A stretch of 53,338 bases of DNA from GCA-2737665 sp044344795 (GTDB taxonomy: Bacteria; Bacteroidota; Bacteroidia; Palsa-965): positions 1-53,338 of the forward strand of contig JBIJCF010000019.1 of the NCBI GenBank assembly GCA_044344795.1. The letters are read 5' to 3'. Position numbers and translations under genes: made by a program. This document shows positions 1-8,906 of the stretch, in pieces. The first letter of the stretch is position 1. The number at the start of each line of letters is the position of its first letter. The notes beneath the pieces were generated by a model that saw only the letters and a list, made by a program, of their open reading frames with translations, did not search any database and was not told the origin of the DNA.

Positions 1-381
1 TGCTGTTAATGTCTCGGTGCTACCGTCGCAGATAGTACCTACTGCAGCTGTGGCTGTTACTGTTGGTAACGCATTTACGTTAACTGTTACAGTCGCTGTG
101 TTTACGCAGCTGTTAGCATCGGTACCGGTTACGGTATACGTTGTGGTGGTTGTCGGGGACACTTGCTCTGTAGCTGATGTGCCGCCGGAACTCCATACGT
201 AGCTCGTTGCGCCGCCTGCTGTTAACGTCTCGGTGCTACCAACGCAGATAGTACCTACTGCTGCTGTGGCTGTTACTGTTGGTAATGCATTTACGTTAAC
301 CGTTACAGTCGCTGTGTTTACGCAGCTGTTAGCATCGGTACCGGTTACGGTATACGTTGTAGTGGTTGTCGGGGACACCGT
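1..381 (-). repeat. Ig-like 72-codon (216 bp) tandem repeats in the adhesin
   Basis: The segment starting near base 17 recurs from base 233, an exact 216-bp offset, with only a few mismatches over about 150 bp. On the coding strand each copy reads as an Ig-like unit with the cores TYTVTGTDANSC and GTIC-GSTETLTAGG. The array continues off the left edge, so the copy number is unknown. Confidence 0.85.
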
Positions 382-2346
382 TACACTTGAACCTGACAGG
401 TTACCGGGGTTCCAACTAAATACTGCCAATCCAGTTCCTCCGGATGAAGAAGATGTTAGTATTACGGACGAACCAACACAAATTGTTGAATTATTTGATG
501 ATGCCGTTACGCTTAGCGCTGGTGGTTGGGTAATATTAAAGGTCTGCGTTGATGTGCATCCATTAGCATCGGTTACCGTGCAGGTCCATGAGCCGGCTGT
601 AAGACCGCTAACGGATGTGGTGCCGTCGCCTGTTGGGTTGCCCGGGGTCCAGTTGTAGCTGTACCCACCGGCTCCTCCGGTTGGCGTGTTGATTGATGCT
701 GCTCCGTTACTGCCTCCAAAACAAGCAACGTTGGTTTGCGATGCTGCCGTTACGCTTAGCGCTGGTGGTTGGGTAATGTTAAAGGTTCGAGTAGATGTGC
801 ATCCATTAGCATCGGTTACTGTGCATGTCCATGAGCCGGCTGTAAGACCGCTAACGGATGTGGTGCCGTCTCCTGTTGGGTTACCCGGAGTCCAGTTATA
901 AGTATAACCGCCAACTCCACCTGATGCCGGAGATACAGAAGCTGCTCCGCTGCTACCACCAAAGCAAGCAACGTTGGTTTGGGTTGACGGATTTAAAACA
1001 AGTGCAGGTGGTTGGGTAACGTTGAATGTTTGAGCTGTCGTACAGCCAATAGCGTCTGTTACCGTGCATGTCCATGTCCCAGCTGTAAGACCGCTAACGG
1101 ATGTGGTACCGTCTCCTGTTGGGTTACCCGGGGTCCAGTTGTAGCTGTATGGTCCTACGCCTCCACTTGCAGCATTAGTTGATGCAGCACCATTACTACC
1201 TCCGTTGCATGACACATTAGTTTGTGAAAGTGCCGTTAGTAAAGGATTGGAAACAGTAACTGCGAGTGTTCGCGCTACGCTTGATCCGCATGTATTACTT
1301 GCAGTTACGCTGACATTGCCTCCGGTTGATGTTGCATTTACTGTAATACTTGTTGTTCCCTGACCGCTAACTATCGTCCAGCCCGCAGGTGCTGTCCATG
1401 TATATGACGTAGCATTGGGTACCGTTGATATTGAATAAACGTTATTTGCTGAACCTGCGCAAACAGAAACAGGACCCGAAATAGGATTAGGCTGTGCAGG
1501 TGCACCCGCTGAGGTAGAGTATGTGATAATTACACGACCATTTCCGGTTTGGAAACCTGCGGTGTTAACCTGATTGGTTCCCGCATTAAAGGACCCACCG
1601 CCGCCACCGCCGGTATATGGCTGAGAACCACTGGTTGCTCCGCCTGAATATCCGCCGCCGCCGCCGCCGTTTCCACCGGTAAACCATCCTGCTCCACCTC
1701 CGCCGTAACCACCGCCGTCGTTGTTGTTTCCTGTTCCGCCGGCTCCACCACTAACAAATGACTTACCATTGCTACCCGGCGACCCGGCACCGGCAATTCC
1801 ATTTGTAAAAAAGCCACCACCACCGCCACCGGATCCGCTGCTCGCACCGCCACCGTTACCGTTAATTCCACCTGCAACTAATCCATTACCGCTAGCTGTT
1901 CCGGATGTTGTGATGGAAGCATTAATGCCATTTCTGTTAGCTCCGCATTGCCCGATATTATTCGTTGCACCACCGCCTCCGCCGGCACAAATCAATGGAA
2001 CATTGCCGGTGCGCACAACAAAAGTTCCTCCACCGCCGCCGGCATCAGAACCATTAGTTAACCCTTGTTGACCTACCATGATGGTCAATACTTCGCCGGG
2101 AGTAACTGCAATGTCACCTATAATGCGAGCTCCAAGACCTCCGGTTGCAGCACACGTTGCAGTTACACTTCCTCCTTGAGCACCTGTTGCATCAACAGAT
2201 ATAGATGTTACACAAGGGGGCACGGTCCATGTCTGAACACTACCTGTAAAATTGAATGTTGCTGTTGTTTGACTTTTTAACGATGTTGTTAACGCAAGAG
2301 CGGCCAGCACCGCAAAACGGGCGTAAAACTTTCCTGTTTTGTACAT
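1..2346 (-). CDS. Partial giant cell-surface adhesin with glycine-rich head, SprB repeats and Ig-like repeats
   Basis: An open frame of 782 codons runs from an ATG at 2346 off the left edge, so the C-terminus is missing. It starts with a signal peptide (MYKTGKFYARFAVLAAL, then an Ala/Leu-rich core). Next comes a glycine-rich domain (about residues 60-280, GGGGG runs), then an Ig/PKD-like domain, then three SprB-type repeats of exactly 81 residues (TNVxCxGGSxGAA ... TVTDAxGCT), then Ig-like repeats of 72 residues. SprB repeats are known from the T9SS-exported gliding adhesin SprB and its relatives. I infer a secreted, surface-attached adhesin; the sorting domain would lie outside the window. 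Opposite-strand ORFs here are shadows of the repeats. A terminator of the upstream gene lies at 2433-2458, so this gene probably has its own promoter; TATCTTCG (2379-2386) is a weak candidate. Confidence 0.9.
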   Translation of the reverse strand, partial: MYKTGKFYARFAVLAALALTTSLKSQTTATFNFTGSVQTWTVPPCVTSISVDATGAQGGSVTATCAATGGLGARIIGDIAVTPGEVLTIMVGQQGLTNGSDAGGGGGTFVVRTGNVPLICAGGGGGATNNIGQCGANRNGINASITTSGTASGNGLVAGGINGNGGGASSGSGGGGGGFFTNGIAGAGSPGSNGKSFVSGGAGGTGNNNDGGGYGGGGAGWFTGGNGGGGGGYSGGATSGSQPYTGGGGGGSFNAGTNQVNTAGFQTGNGRVIITYSTSAGAPAQPNPISGPVSVCAGSANNVYSISTVPNATSYTWTAPAGWTIVSGQGTTSITVNATSTGGNVSVTASNTCGSSVARTLAVTVSNPLLTALSQTNVSCNGGSNGAASTNAASGGVGPYSYNWTPGNPTGDGTTSVSGLTAGTWTCTVTDAIGCTTAQTFNVTQPPALVLNPSTQTNVACFGGSSGAASVSPASGGVGGYTYNWTPGNPTGDGTTSVSGLTAGSWTCTVTDANGCTSTRTFNITQPPALSVTAASQTNVACFGGSNGAASINTPTGGAGGYSYNWTPGNPTGDGTTSVSGLTAGSWTCTVTDANGCTSTQTFNITQPPALSVTASSNNSTICVGSSVILTSSSSGGTGLAVFSWNPGNLSGSSVTVSPTTTTTYTVTGTDANSCVNTATVTVNVNALPTVTATAAVGTICVGSTETLTAGGATSYVWSSGGTSATEQVSPTTTTTYTVTGTDANSCVNTATVTVNVNALPTVTATAAVGTICDGSTETLTA
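521..1249 (-). repeat. Three tandem SprB-type repeats, 243 bp each
   Basis: Copies lie at about 521-763, 764-1006 and 1007-1249. The same landmark (ggtggttggg) recurs at 521, 764 and 1007, giving an exact 243-bp (81-codon) period. The two copies nearest the left edge are almost identical at DNA level over long stretches, while the third has more substitutions. This suggests recent expansion or gene conversion within the adhesin gene. Confidence 0.9.
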
Positions 2347-2432
2347 AAAATTGTGTTGTTTCAAGTTTAATTGGGAATCGAAGATAACTTAAAAACCTAG
2401 AAAGTATTCTTCTTAAAATAAAGAAATAGAGG

Positions 2433-2458
2433 AGCCCCAATCAGTTCTGATCAGGGCT
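2433..2458 (-). terminator. Rho-independent terminator of the LamG gene
   Basis: On the minus strand a 10-bp stem (AGCCCTGATC / GATTGGGGCT, two G-U pairs) with a 6-nt loop is followed by a U-rich tract (CCTCTATTTCTTTATTTT). It lies 32 nt after the stop of the 2490-3701 gene and separates it from the adhesin gene downstream. Confidence 0.75.
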
Positions 2459-2489
2459 TCCCATTACATGCATTATACGAATGCAGACA

Positions 2490-3701
2490 TTACTGCTTCA
2501 CGACTTTCTGCACACATGTTATACAATTACCCACACTCAAAAAATAAACCCCACTCGCTAAACCTTCCAACGACAATTGTGCTTGTGTGCCGTTTACATT
2601 GTAAGTGCGCACTGCACGGCCAGAAGCATCGCGCAGCGTGAGGGTTTTTACATCGGCATTTTCCCAGGTAACCGTACTGTTGTTTGTTGCGGGATTAGGG
2701 AATACGGTGAAGGAAGAGTTTTTTTCTTCGGTGATGCCGGTAGTGATTGTGATGTAAGCAGCCTGTGTAGTATCTGTGCATGTACCGGAACTTACAATAC
2801 AACGAAATGCTTGATTGTTGTTGCCTGCATTTACGGATGTAACCGTTAATGTATCATTAGTAGCGCCGCTGTATTGTCCTGCGTTGGAAAGATTCTGAAA
2901 GCCCAGACCAAGATCTGTTTGCCATTGATATGTTGCGTTGGGATCAGAAGATGCTGTTGTAAATACCGCATTGTTGCCGGTAATTAGCGACTGATTTGCA
3001 GGCTGTGCTGTTACAGAATTGCTGCAACCATTGTAGAGTGCCGAAACCTCTTGTGCAGTGAGTGCGCGATTCCAGATACCGATGTCGTCGAGAGAGCCGA
3101 CAAAATTATTGGGCCCAGAATTATCAATATTGGCCCCTAAAGATTTGTTATTCCCAGCTATATTCGGTGACATTTGAAGTGGTGAGGCAGTTGTTACGCC
3201 ATCCAAATAAAGCTGAATCAATCCATTAGTACATGTGACCCCTACAAAATGCCACGTATTGTCTGCAATGAAAACCGATGACTGTGGACCTCCATTATAA
3301 GCAAAACCACAATTGAGATAACCAGTATTGGTAACAAAGAAATAAGTACTTGACCATGGTGTGTCTTGACCCCAACATGCAATTCCCTTTCTCACGGTTG
3401 TATTGCCAGTCCTAACCCAACCAGTTATTGTGAAATCTTGACTCCCCGTAGTTGGGAGCGCATTAAGCGCTATATTGCCGTTACCATCAAAATCATACGC
3501 AGTATTACTAAAGTTAAATCTGTCAGTTGTCAAAGCAATACCTGATCCTACCGTTCCATTATTTCCATTTCCGCTTTCATCATTTGCATTACCATTGAAT
3601 GGCCACCAACCAAAGAGTCCGTTGGTAGGAACGTAGGATGGAACTTGTGCTGCAGCGAATAGTGGGAGTGCAGCGAGGGTAAGTAGTAGTAGTTTTTTCA
3701 T
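2490..3701 (-). CDS. LamG-domain secreted protein with T9SS type A sorting domain
   Basis: 403 residues. The start is set by a clean signal peptide (MKKLLLLTLAALPLFAAAQ). Residues about 25-230 form a concanavalin A-like/LamG jelly roll beginning with GLFGWWPFNGNANDESGNGN, a very common Bacteroidota arrangement. Residues about 230-320 form an Ig-like domain with paired Cys (SNAGQYSG ... FRCIVSSGTC). The last 75 residues are a T9SS type A C-terminal domain (FPNPATNNSTV, then GLASGVYFLSV and a final basic KVVKQ). Known for the family: the tail directs export through T9SS and is then removed or lipidated at the surface. The ligand is unknown; carbohydrate or protein binding is an inference from the LamG fold. 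Transcription ends at the hairpin 2433-2458. Confidence 0.88.
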   Translation of the reverse strand: MKKLLLLTLAALPLFAAAQVPSYVPTNGLFGWWPFNGNANDESGNGNNGTVGSGIALTTDRFNFSNTAYDFDGNGNIALNALPTTGSQDFTITGWVRTGNTTVRKGIACWGQDTPWSSTYFFVTNTGYLNCGFAYNGGPQSSVFIADNTWHFVGVTCTNGLIQLYLDGVTTASPLQMSPNIAGNNKSLGANIDNSGPNNFVGSLDDIGIWNRALTAQEVSALYNGCSNSVTAQPANQSLITGNNAVFTTASSDPNATYQWQTDLGLGFQNLSNAGQYSGATNDTLTVTSVNAGNNNQAFRCIVSSGTCTDTTQAAYITITTGITEEKNSSFTVFPNPATNNSTVTWENADVKTLTLRDASGRAVRTYNVNGTQAQLSLEGLASGVYFLSVGNCITCVQKVVKQ

Positions 3702-3869
3702 GTCGTTTTAATTTGAACCCCTACTCTATTTACGCTTTTCGGGAATCGCCAACATGTTGTTCTTACATTACACGACTAGCGGACAACATGACAATTATGT
3801 GCAATTATACAACCGTTTTTGTGATTTTAAAACACCGCCCGATAACAAACGATTAAAAACGAATTCGGC

Positions 3870-3877
3870 CAACTTTG
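3870..3877 (+). promoter_or_regulatory. Putative -7 element (CAACTTTG) of the HTH gene
   Basis: CAACTTTG resembles the Bacteroidota consensus TAnnTTTG with a changed first base. It ends only 3 nt before the ATG at 3881, so any transcript would be leaderless or nearly so. No convincing -33 TTG was found. Confidence 0.35.
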
Positions 3878-3880
3878 CGC

Positions 3881-4237
3881 ATGGCTCAACACATTGGCTT
3901 GGAAATTCGAAAAGTCCTTAAAAAGAATGGAATGACGGTTAGTGAATTTGCGCGACGCATCAACTCTTCGCGCGAAAATGCCTACAGTATTTTTAAAAGA
4001 AAAAGTATCGACACGGAATTACTTCAAACTATATCGGCAGTACTGGGGCACGATTTTTTTGGGAAAATTCAAGAAACCGCACGCAGGTCAGTTAAAATAA
4101 GCGCCGAGCCCGAACACCCTTACACCAAACCTCAACACGAACTGCAGTTATTACGCGAAGATCTGTTGTTGCGGAGAAAAGAGGTACAAGAATTGCGAGA
4201 GCGTATTAGCAGATGTGAACTTCATAAAAAGAAATAG
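3881..4237 (+). CDS. Small helix-turn-helix DNA-binding protein with coiled-coil tail
   Basis: 118 residues from the ATG at 3881; an upstream in-frame TTG at 3875 would lie inside the putative -7 box and is less likely. Residues about 5-60 form an XRE/Cro-type HTH (IRKVLKKNGMTVSEFARRIN, then SSRENAYSIFKRKSIDTELL), and residues 85-118 are a charged helix (LREDLLLRRKEVQELRERI) likely to form a coiled coil for dimerisation. This layout is frequent in Bacteroidota small regulators. It stands alone between two minus-strand surface genes. The target is unknown; self-regulation or control of the neighbours is possible but not shown. Confidence 0.75.
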   Translation: MAQHIGLEIRKVLKKNGMTVSEFARRINSSRENAYSIFKRKSIDTELLQTISAVLGHDFFGKIQETARRSVKISAEPEHPYTKPQHELQLLREDLLLRRKEVQELRERISRCELHKKK

Positions 4238-4380
4238 ATGCAACACTAATTGTGTATAACTATAAACAGCATATTACACAGGTGTTATGTTTCGCCAACT
4301 CAATTTGGCATTATAAATTTCACAGCGCACAGAACAGCAGTGTGCATCACAGCGTATCTCTGATTCGTTGGAGACACTAA

Positions 4381-5427
4381 TTAATTGAAGAAACTTTTGA
4401 ATTTACTTTTCCCGTCATTTACAATATTAAAACGCAGGGAAAACTCCAGCCCCCCGCGAGCCCTTGATGCTGCTGTAAGTCCGGATAAGTTGACATCATA
4501 ACTAATGCCCAACCTAAAGGGGTACATTTCGTATGCGGTAACTATATTAAAAGCATCAGCAAAACGGTAATACCCTCCCAGCACGAATGCTGCAGGTTTT
4601 TTACGGCCCGTGTACACCGAGGCTTCTTGTAACCAATATTTCACCAACATTCCCGCATTAATCTCACGGTGTCCGCCCTGCACCATCACCAAATAGCCGG
4701 GCTCGAGAACGAGACTGTAGTTTTTAATTCCTATAGCTGCATTTCCATGCGCCACGTATCGAACGGGAAGCTTGTTGCTGTTGTCGCCGTAAAATGTATA
4801 TACCGGCTGATTCAAGTGGTGCGCGGCAATACCCAGCGTAATATTCATCCCGTCGTTGGAGCTGATCGTGTTACTACCGGTGCCAAAATACCAGGCCAAA
4901 CCCGCACCTACATCAAAAAAGTTGCGATTAGGAATGGCAGAGGGCTCGAACGAGGGCGCTGTAAGATCCAGTTGTCCATTGATGTATTGGTTATCCCAAT
5001 ACAAGTTACCATAATTTAAACTCCGCTGTCCGCCACCACCATACAAGCCCACTGAAAGGGCGCTCTTTTCCCCGACGGCAATAATTCCGGAAAGATGCAA
5101 CTGCCCGGAAGTGGTCTTCATGGCACCGTCTCCGGCTTTATCCGAAAACATATTAATGCCTACTCCTAACCGATTGCCTTTTGTGTTCCCCATTATTGCA
5201 GCATCGGCGCTAACATTAAATGTTTTAAACGGATTCGGTGTAACACTGCGCCACTGATCTTTGTAGTTAACAATAACTAACGCTTCATGTCCGAGCCCTG
5301 CCAATGCAGAGTTTTGGAGCAAGGGCGTTTGAGTTATTTGGGAGAAATGTATATCCTGAGCAAATACAGAAACAGACGAAACGATCGCCAGAATGCAAAA
5401 ACGTAGTTGACCTGAGTTCATGACCAT
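4381..5427 (-). CDS. PorP/SprF-family type IX secretion membrane protein
   Basis: 348 residues (346 if the second ATG at 5421 is used). Signal peptide ending VFAQD, then the family-typical opening HFSQITQTPLLQNSALAG. This is known in PorP/SprF proteins, 8- to 14-stranded outer-membrane barrels that cooperate with T9SS cargo. Alternating beta strands and the segment RLGVGINMFSDKAGDGAMKT follow, and the chain ends in a barrel-like segment (GGLEFSLRFNIVND...). It lies 20 bp after the type B T9SS protein 5448-8624, the usual adhesin-sprF pairing. I infer that it supports secretion or surface anchoring of that neighbour, as SprF does for SprB. Confidence 0.88.
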   Translation of the reverse strand: MVMNSGQLRFCILAIVSSVSVFAQDIHFSQITQTPLLQNSALAGLGHEALVIVNYKDQWRSVTPNPFKTFNVSADAAIMGNTKGNRLGVGINMFSDKAGDGAMKTTSGQLHLSGIIAVGEKSALSVGLYGGGGQRSLNYGNLYWDNQYINGQLDLTAPSFEPSAIPNRNFFDVGAGLAWYFGTGSNTISSNDGMNITLGIAAHHLNQPVYTFYGDNSNKLPVRYVAHGNAAIGIKNYSLVLEPGYLVMVQGGHREINAGMLVKYWLQEASVYTGRKKPAAFVLGGYYRFADAFNIVTAYEMYPFRLGISYDVNLSGLTAASRARGGLEFSLRFNIVNDGKSKFKSFFN

Positions 5428-5447
5428 ATGTTTTTATTGCGTCGTTT

Positions 5448-8400
5448 TTATCGAATTAAAGAAACATTACCGTGCACTTCAAATGGATTTCCATCTATCA
5501 ATACACCCTGCGCAACATAAGTGAAAACAGCATTTTCACAAGCAACGCCTCTCCAATTCCCGTCCCATCCTCTGGTTATGTCCTGCGTTTGAAACACCAG
5601 TTCTCCCCAACGATTAAACACCTTGAAATCAAGTTCCGCGATACATGCTCCGCGAACAAAAAGTAAATCGTTTTGGCCATCTCCGTTCGGGGAGAATGCG
5701 TTGGCGACAAATACTTCCCCGCATAAAATATCTACAAAAACGGTTACCGTATCTGTCAGCGAACATCCAGCGGAGTCGGTAACGGTCATGGTATATGTTG
5801 TTGTAACCGATGGAGAAGCTACGGGGTTAGGGCAATTGGTGCACGACAAATCCGATGCCGGCGCCCAACTGTATGTACCTCCGCCTGAGCCATTAAGTTG
5901 CGTGGACTGCCCTTGCGAAATGGTAACCGTAATTCCGGCATCCGGATTAAGCGTGGTAACTCCCCCTATAGTAGTAAGCGCGGTTATTGAACAACCCGAT
6001 GCTTCGGTAATGATACAGGAGTAGTTGCCCGGAGTAAGCGAATCCACGAACATCGTTGTCGCGCCATTGCTCCACAAGTAAGTATATGGCGGAGTTCCTC
6101 CGGACGGTGAGGCATACGAAACACCATCAGTGCCCAAGCAAGTTGCATCAACAGAGGTAAGCGTGTCAGACAGCGAGTTTACAAACACGGTTACTGTATC
6201 GAAACTCAGACAGCCACCGGCAACAGAGACCTGGACTACGTACGTTGTGGTTACTGTCGGCGTGACGACGACAGAACTGTTATTACCAATAACCTGAGTT
6301 CCATTCCTCCATTGATAAAAATATCCTGGACCCGGCGCCGCAGTTAGTGTAACCGGATCATTGCTGCAAATTAGCGTGTCAGGTCCGGCATTGGCAGCAG
6401 GATATGGATTAACAGTAACCGTAAACGTGTTATTTGAAGAACCGCATTGATTAATTGCATTCATGACAATAGAATACGTTCCGGCATTTGGATAAGTAAC
6501 ATCAATAAAATTGTTGGACGTATCTACCACAATACCTCCGGGCGCCGACCAGCTGTAGTAGGTGCTGTTGATGAATGTCGTATTCCAGGTATTCGTATCG
6601 CCTTCACAAGCAAATTGTGGCCCTCCGATAAACGTACTTGGCGCACCAAGCACTACAATAGTGTGCACTGCAGACCATGGTCCGGTGCAGCCATAGTTTG
6701 TTTCCTGAACCGAAAACGTAAGCACGCCAGGCCCACCCAAACTAACATATAGCGAATTCGAGTTGGCTCCTGATGGAGAAACAAATGGATTGCCCGAGTT
6801 AATGCCATTGCAAGTCCACATGTAGTTCGACATATTGGAGTATTGATATGGGGAGAAAAACAGGGCCACTATATCGCCAACGCAAAACGTATCGCGAGGC
6901 TGAAAAGTGGTTAAATCGTAAGAAGTGATGGTTGGTGCAACGGCGTCAGGAGCGCCAATTGTAACGCGAATCAGACTGCCCAGTGCACTATCCGGAACGC
7001 TGGAGTTGGAAGCGACTACGCGCATGTAATTCATGCCACGCGGGATACCTACGATCGGTAAGCTATCTTTACAAGGCACATGAACGTTCAGCACCGTATC
7101 GCCCTGCGCAGCAACAGAGCCTAACAACCCGTTAGGGCCAATCTGCGCAAAAGTTTGACTGCTTTTCAACTGCGTCTGAAACACGTTGCCGGGGCCGTAT
7201 GTGGCGTTCGTGGTAAAGGAGTTAACATTAACCGGAATCAGTGTATCTTCTCCATTAGGATCAACCGCGCAATCCGTAACGCAAAACGACAAGTCTTGAT
7301 TGTTATTGGTGGTGATGTCGCACGCCTGGATACAGAATGGACCCCATTGCGCACCGATGGCAACAGGATTTGACGAAACAACACGAATGTAGTATCCGCA
7401 GCCGGCAGGCACGTTAGGTACTTGCCCGGAAACATTACCCGGAGGCGATCCTAGCGCGGGATCGTAAGTAGCGGAATTAGGAAAGGTTCCCACAGGAGTC
7501 GGGTTAGCAAAACTGCCATTAACATCAGACAGCTGTGCCGTGTAAATATTGTTGGCATTGTACACTCCCGTTGAATAAAATGGCACATCGATAGCGCTTC
7601 CCGTGCAGACGGCATTGGTATCCATCGTTACCACCGGCTGCAAGGTAGTGATCACATTAGGGCAGGCGATGATTTGGAAGCACCCGGATGCTATACCGGT
7701 AAAGGTGGGTGCCGGCGATGTTCGCCTTATTCGAATTTTATAACACGTACCCGGGCCGGAAGAGGTGGGCAACAAAATAGCAAAGGCGCCATTCATCTGT
7801 GGATTATTGATCGTGGCAACCCAAGAATTGGTGGTATTAAAAATGCCGGTTGGTCCGGATAAATCAATGGCATAAGTGCCATCGCAAAGAGTATCCGTTA
7901 AGTGCCAATAAATAAACAGCAATCCGCCCTGACAAACAGGATTCGGCGAAACACTATCCACAACTATTGTTGCAGGGCTGTTGCTATTAAAATACCCAAC
8001 GATGTTGATGTCGTCAATAGCGAAAGACACGGAGTCGGGAGAAGGTCCATTCGTGTTTTGCCAACGAAAACCAAATCGGATATCATCACAATTCGCGAAA
8101 GCCGGGTCGGAGATGTCTTCGTATTTCCATTTGTACTTGTTGCCATATTGCCCGCCAACTTGAATCCACGGACCATTGTTAGCGCTATAATACAGCGCTC
8201 CTGCTGCAGTGGCAGAGCCCTGGCAGAGGTAAAAAAAACTAAAGTGCACAGAGTCCATGCCTCTTGTACAAATCCCCTGATTCATATAAGCAAAATGGTC
8301 CGAAGCAGCAGACGGATCATAATTGGTATTAGCAACACCCGATGGCTGATCGTAAATGTGCAGGTAGTGGCTATAAGGAGCAAAGGCTATCGTTCCGCTA

Positions 8401-8624
8401 TATGTGCTGTCCTGCGGATAAGTATTACCATATACCGGCGCACCCGAATAGACGTCATTAATAATCCAGCGATTCGATCCGGTATTCGATCCCGGACCGC
8501 CACTATTTAAGGTAAACGAAGAACCTCCCGTTTGAAAGTTTTCGGTAAACAATAATGCATTTTGTGCTTCTAGCGCGAAAGTGCAAAGCAAAAAACTAAG
8601 TGCTACGAGGAAATGTTTTTTCAT
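5448..8624 (-). CDS. Large secreted surface protein with PKD and SprB-like domains and T9SS type B (CHU_C) tail
   Basis: 1058 residues. Signal peptide MKKHFLVALSFLLCTFALEAQ. Residues 25-215 look like a jelly-roll/MAM-like domain (LLFTENFQTGGSSFTLNSG ... FAIDDINIVGYF). Several Ig-like regions with paired Cys follow, then a PKD-type domain (about 660-770), further Ig-like repeats, and one SprB-type repeat (DATCLGTDGVSYASPSGGTP ... ITEASGC). The last 90 residues are a gliding-motility-associated C-terminal domain (NAFSPNGDGQNDLLFVRG ... FKVFNRWGELVFQT ... GWDGNWRG), the T9SS type B signal. It is transcribed with the PorP/SprF-like gene 20 bp downstream. A near-match to the -7 box (TATCTTGC, 8632-8639) lies 7 nt before the start. 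The role is probably adhesion or gliding; the ligand is unknown. Confidence 0.9.
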   Translation of the reverse strand: MKKHFLVALSFLLCTFALEAQNALLFTENFQTGGSSFTLNSGGPGSNTGSNRWIINDVYSGAPVYGNTYPQDSTYSGTIAFAPYSHYLHIYDQPSGVANTNYDPSAASDHFAYMNQGICTRGMDSVHFSFFYLCQGSATAAGALYYSANNGPWIQVGGQYGNKYKWKYEDISDPAFANCDDIRFGFRWQNTNGPSPDSVSFAIDDINIVGYFNSNSPATIVVDSVSPNPVCQGGLLFIYWHLTDTLCDGTYAIDLSGPTGIFNTTNSWVATINNPQMNGAFAILLPTSSGPGTCYKIRIRRTSPAPTFTGIASGCFQIIACPNVITTLQPVVTMDTNAVCTGSAIDVPFYSTGVYNANNIYTAQLSDVNGSFANPTPVGTFPNSATYDPALGSPPGNVSGQVPNVPAGCGYYIRVVSSNPVAIGAQWGPFCIQACDITTNNNQDLSFCVTDCAVDPNGEDTLIPVNVNSFTTNATYGPGNVFQTQLKSSQTFAQIGPNGLLGSVAAQGDTVLNVHVPCKDSLPIVGIPRGMNYMRVVASNSSVPDSALGSLIRVTIGAPDAVAPTITSYDLTTFQPRDTFCVGDIVALFFSPYQYSNMSNYMWTCNGINSGNPFVSPSGANSNSLYVSLGGPGVLTFSVQETNYGCTGPWSAVHTIVVLGAPSTFIGGPQFACEGDTNTWNTTFINSTYYSWSAPGGIVVDTSNNFIDVTYPNAGTYSIVMNAINQCGSSNNTFTVTVNPYPAANAGPDTLICSNDPVTLTAAPGPGYFYQWRNGTQVIGNNSSVVVTPTVTTTYVVQVSVAGGCLSFDTVTVFVNSLSDTLTSVDATCLGTDGVSYASPSGGTPPYTYLWSNGATTMFVDSLTPGNYSCIITEASGCSITALTTIGGVTTLNPDAGITVTISQGQSTQLNGSGGGTYSWAPASDLSCTNCPNPVASPSVTTTYTMTVTDSAGCSLTDTVTVFVDILCGEVFVANAFSPNGDGQNDLLFVRGACIAELDFKVFNRWGELVFQTQDITRGWDGNWRGVACENAVFTYVAQGVLIDGNPFEVHGNVSLIR

Positions 8625-8906
8625 ATGGACTGCAAGATAACGTACAATTATTCGAAGAATAAAGACCGTGAAAAGTTAAGTTAAAATAATTTAATTCCAA
8701 ATTGTCGCTCGCTTTATTGAACCATTAGGTGCGCATTTGCAATTTCTGCAACTCCAAAAGTACAAGACGCCTTCTTTTACGACATTGTGCTACTCGATCA
8801 ACGATATTGTGGTTCTATCCGCAGTTTTCGCGGCTTTTTTTTCGATGATTTGCGGTTTTCGCAACATACCGCGGCAGCTGTTCCGATAATTTTGAAAAAA
8901 AACGCC

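Noticed and set aside
521..1249. Regular repeats that could suggest a CRISPR array
   Set aside because: Repeats of 243 bp have no spacers and are in frame within a coding sequence.
17..2071. Plus-strand ORFs with tandemly repeated sequence and Pro-rich chains at the left edge
   Set aside because: They mirror the repeats and the Gly-rich segment of the minus-strand adhesin, which has a continuous 782-codon frame with signal peptide.
8819..8842. Terminator-like CCGC-AGTTTTC-GCGG followed by eight T on the plus strand
   Set aside because: The stem is only 4 bp and no plus-strand gene ends upstream; the adjacent genes are divergent at this point. Could end a small RNA but nothing else supports that.
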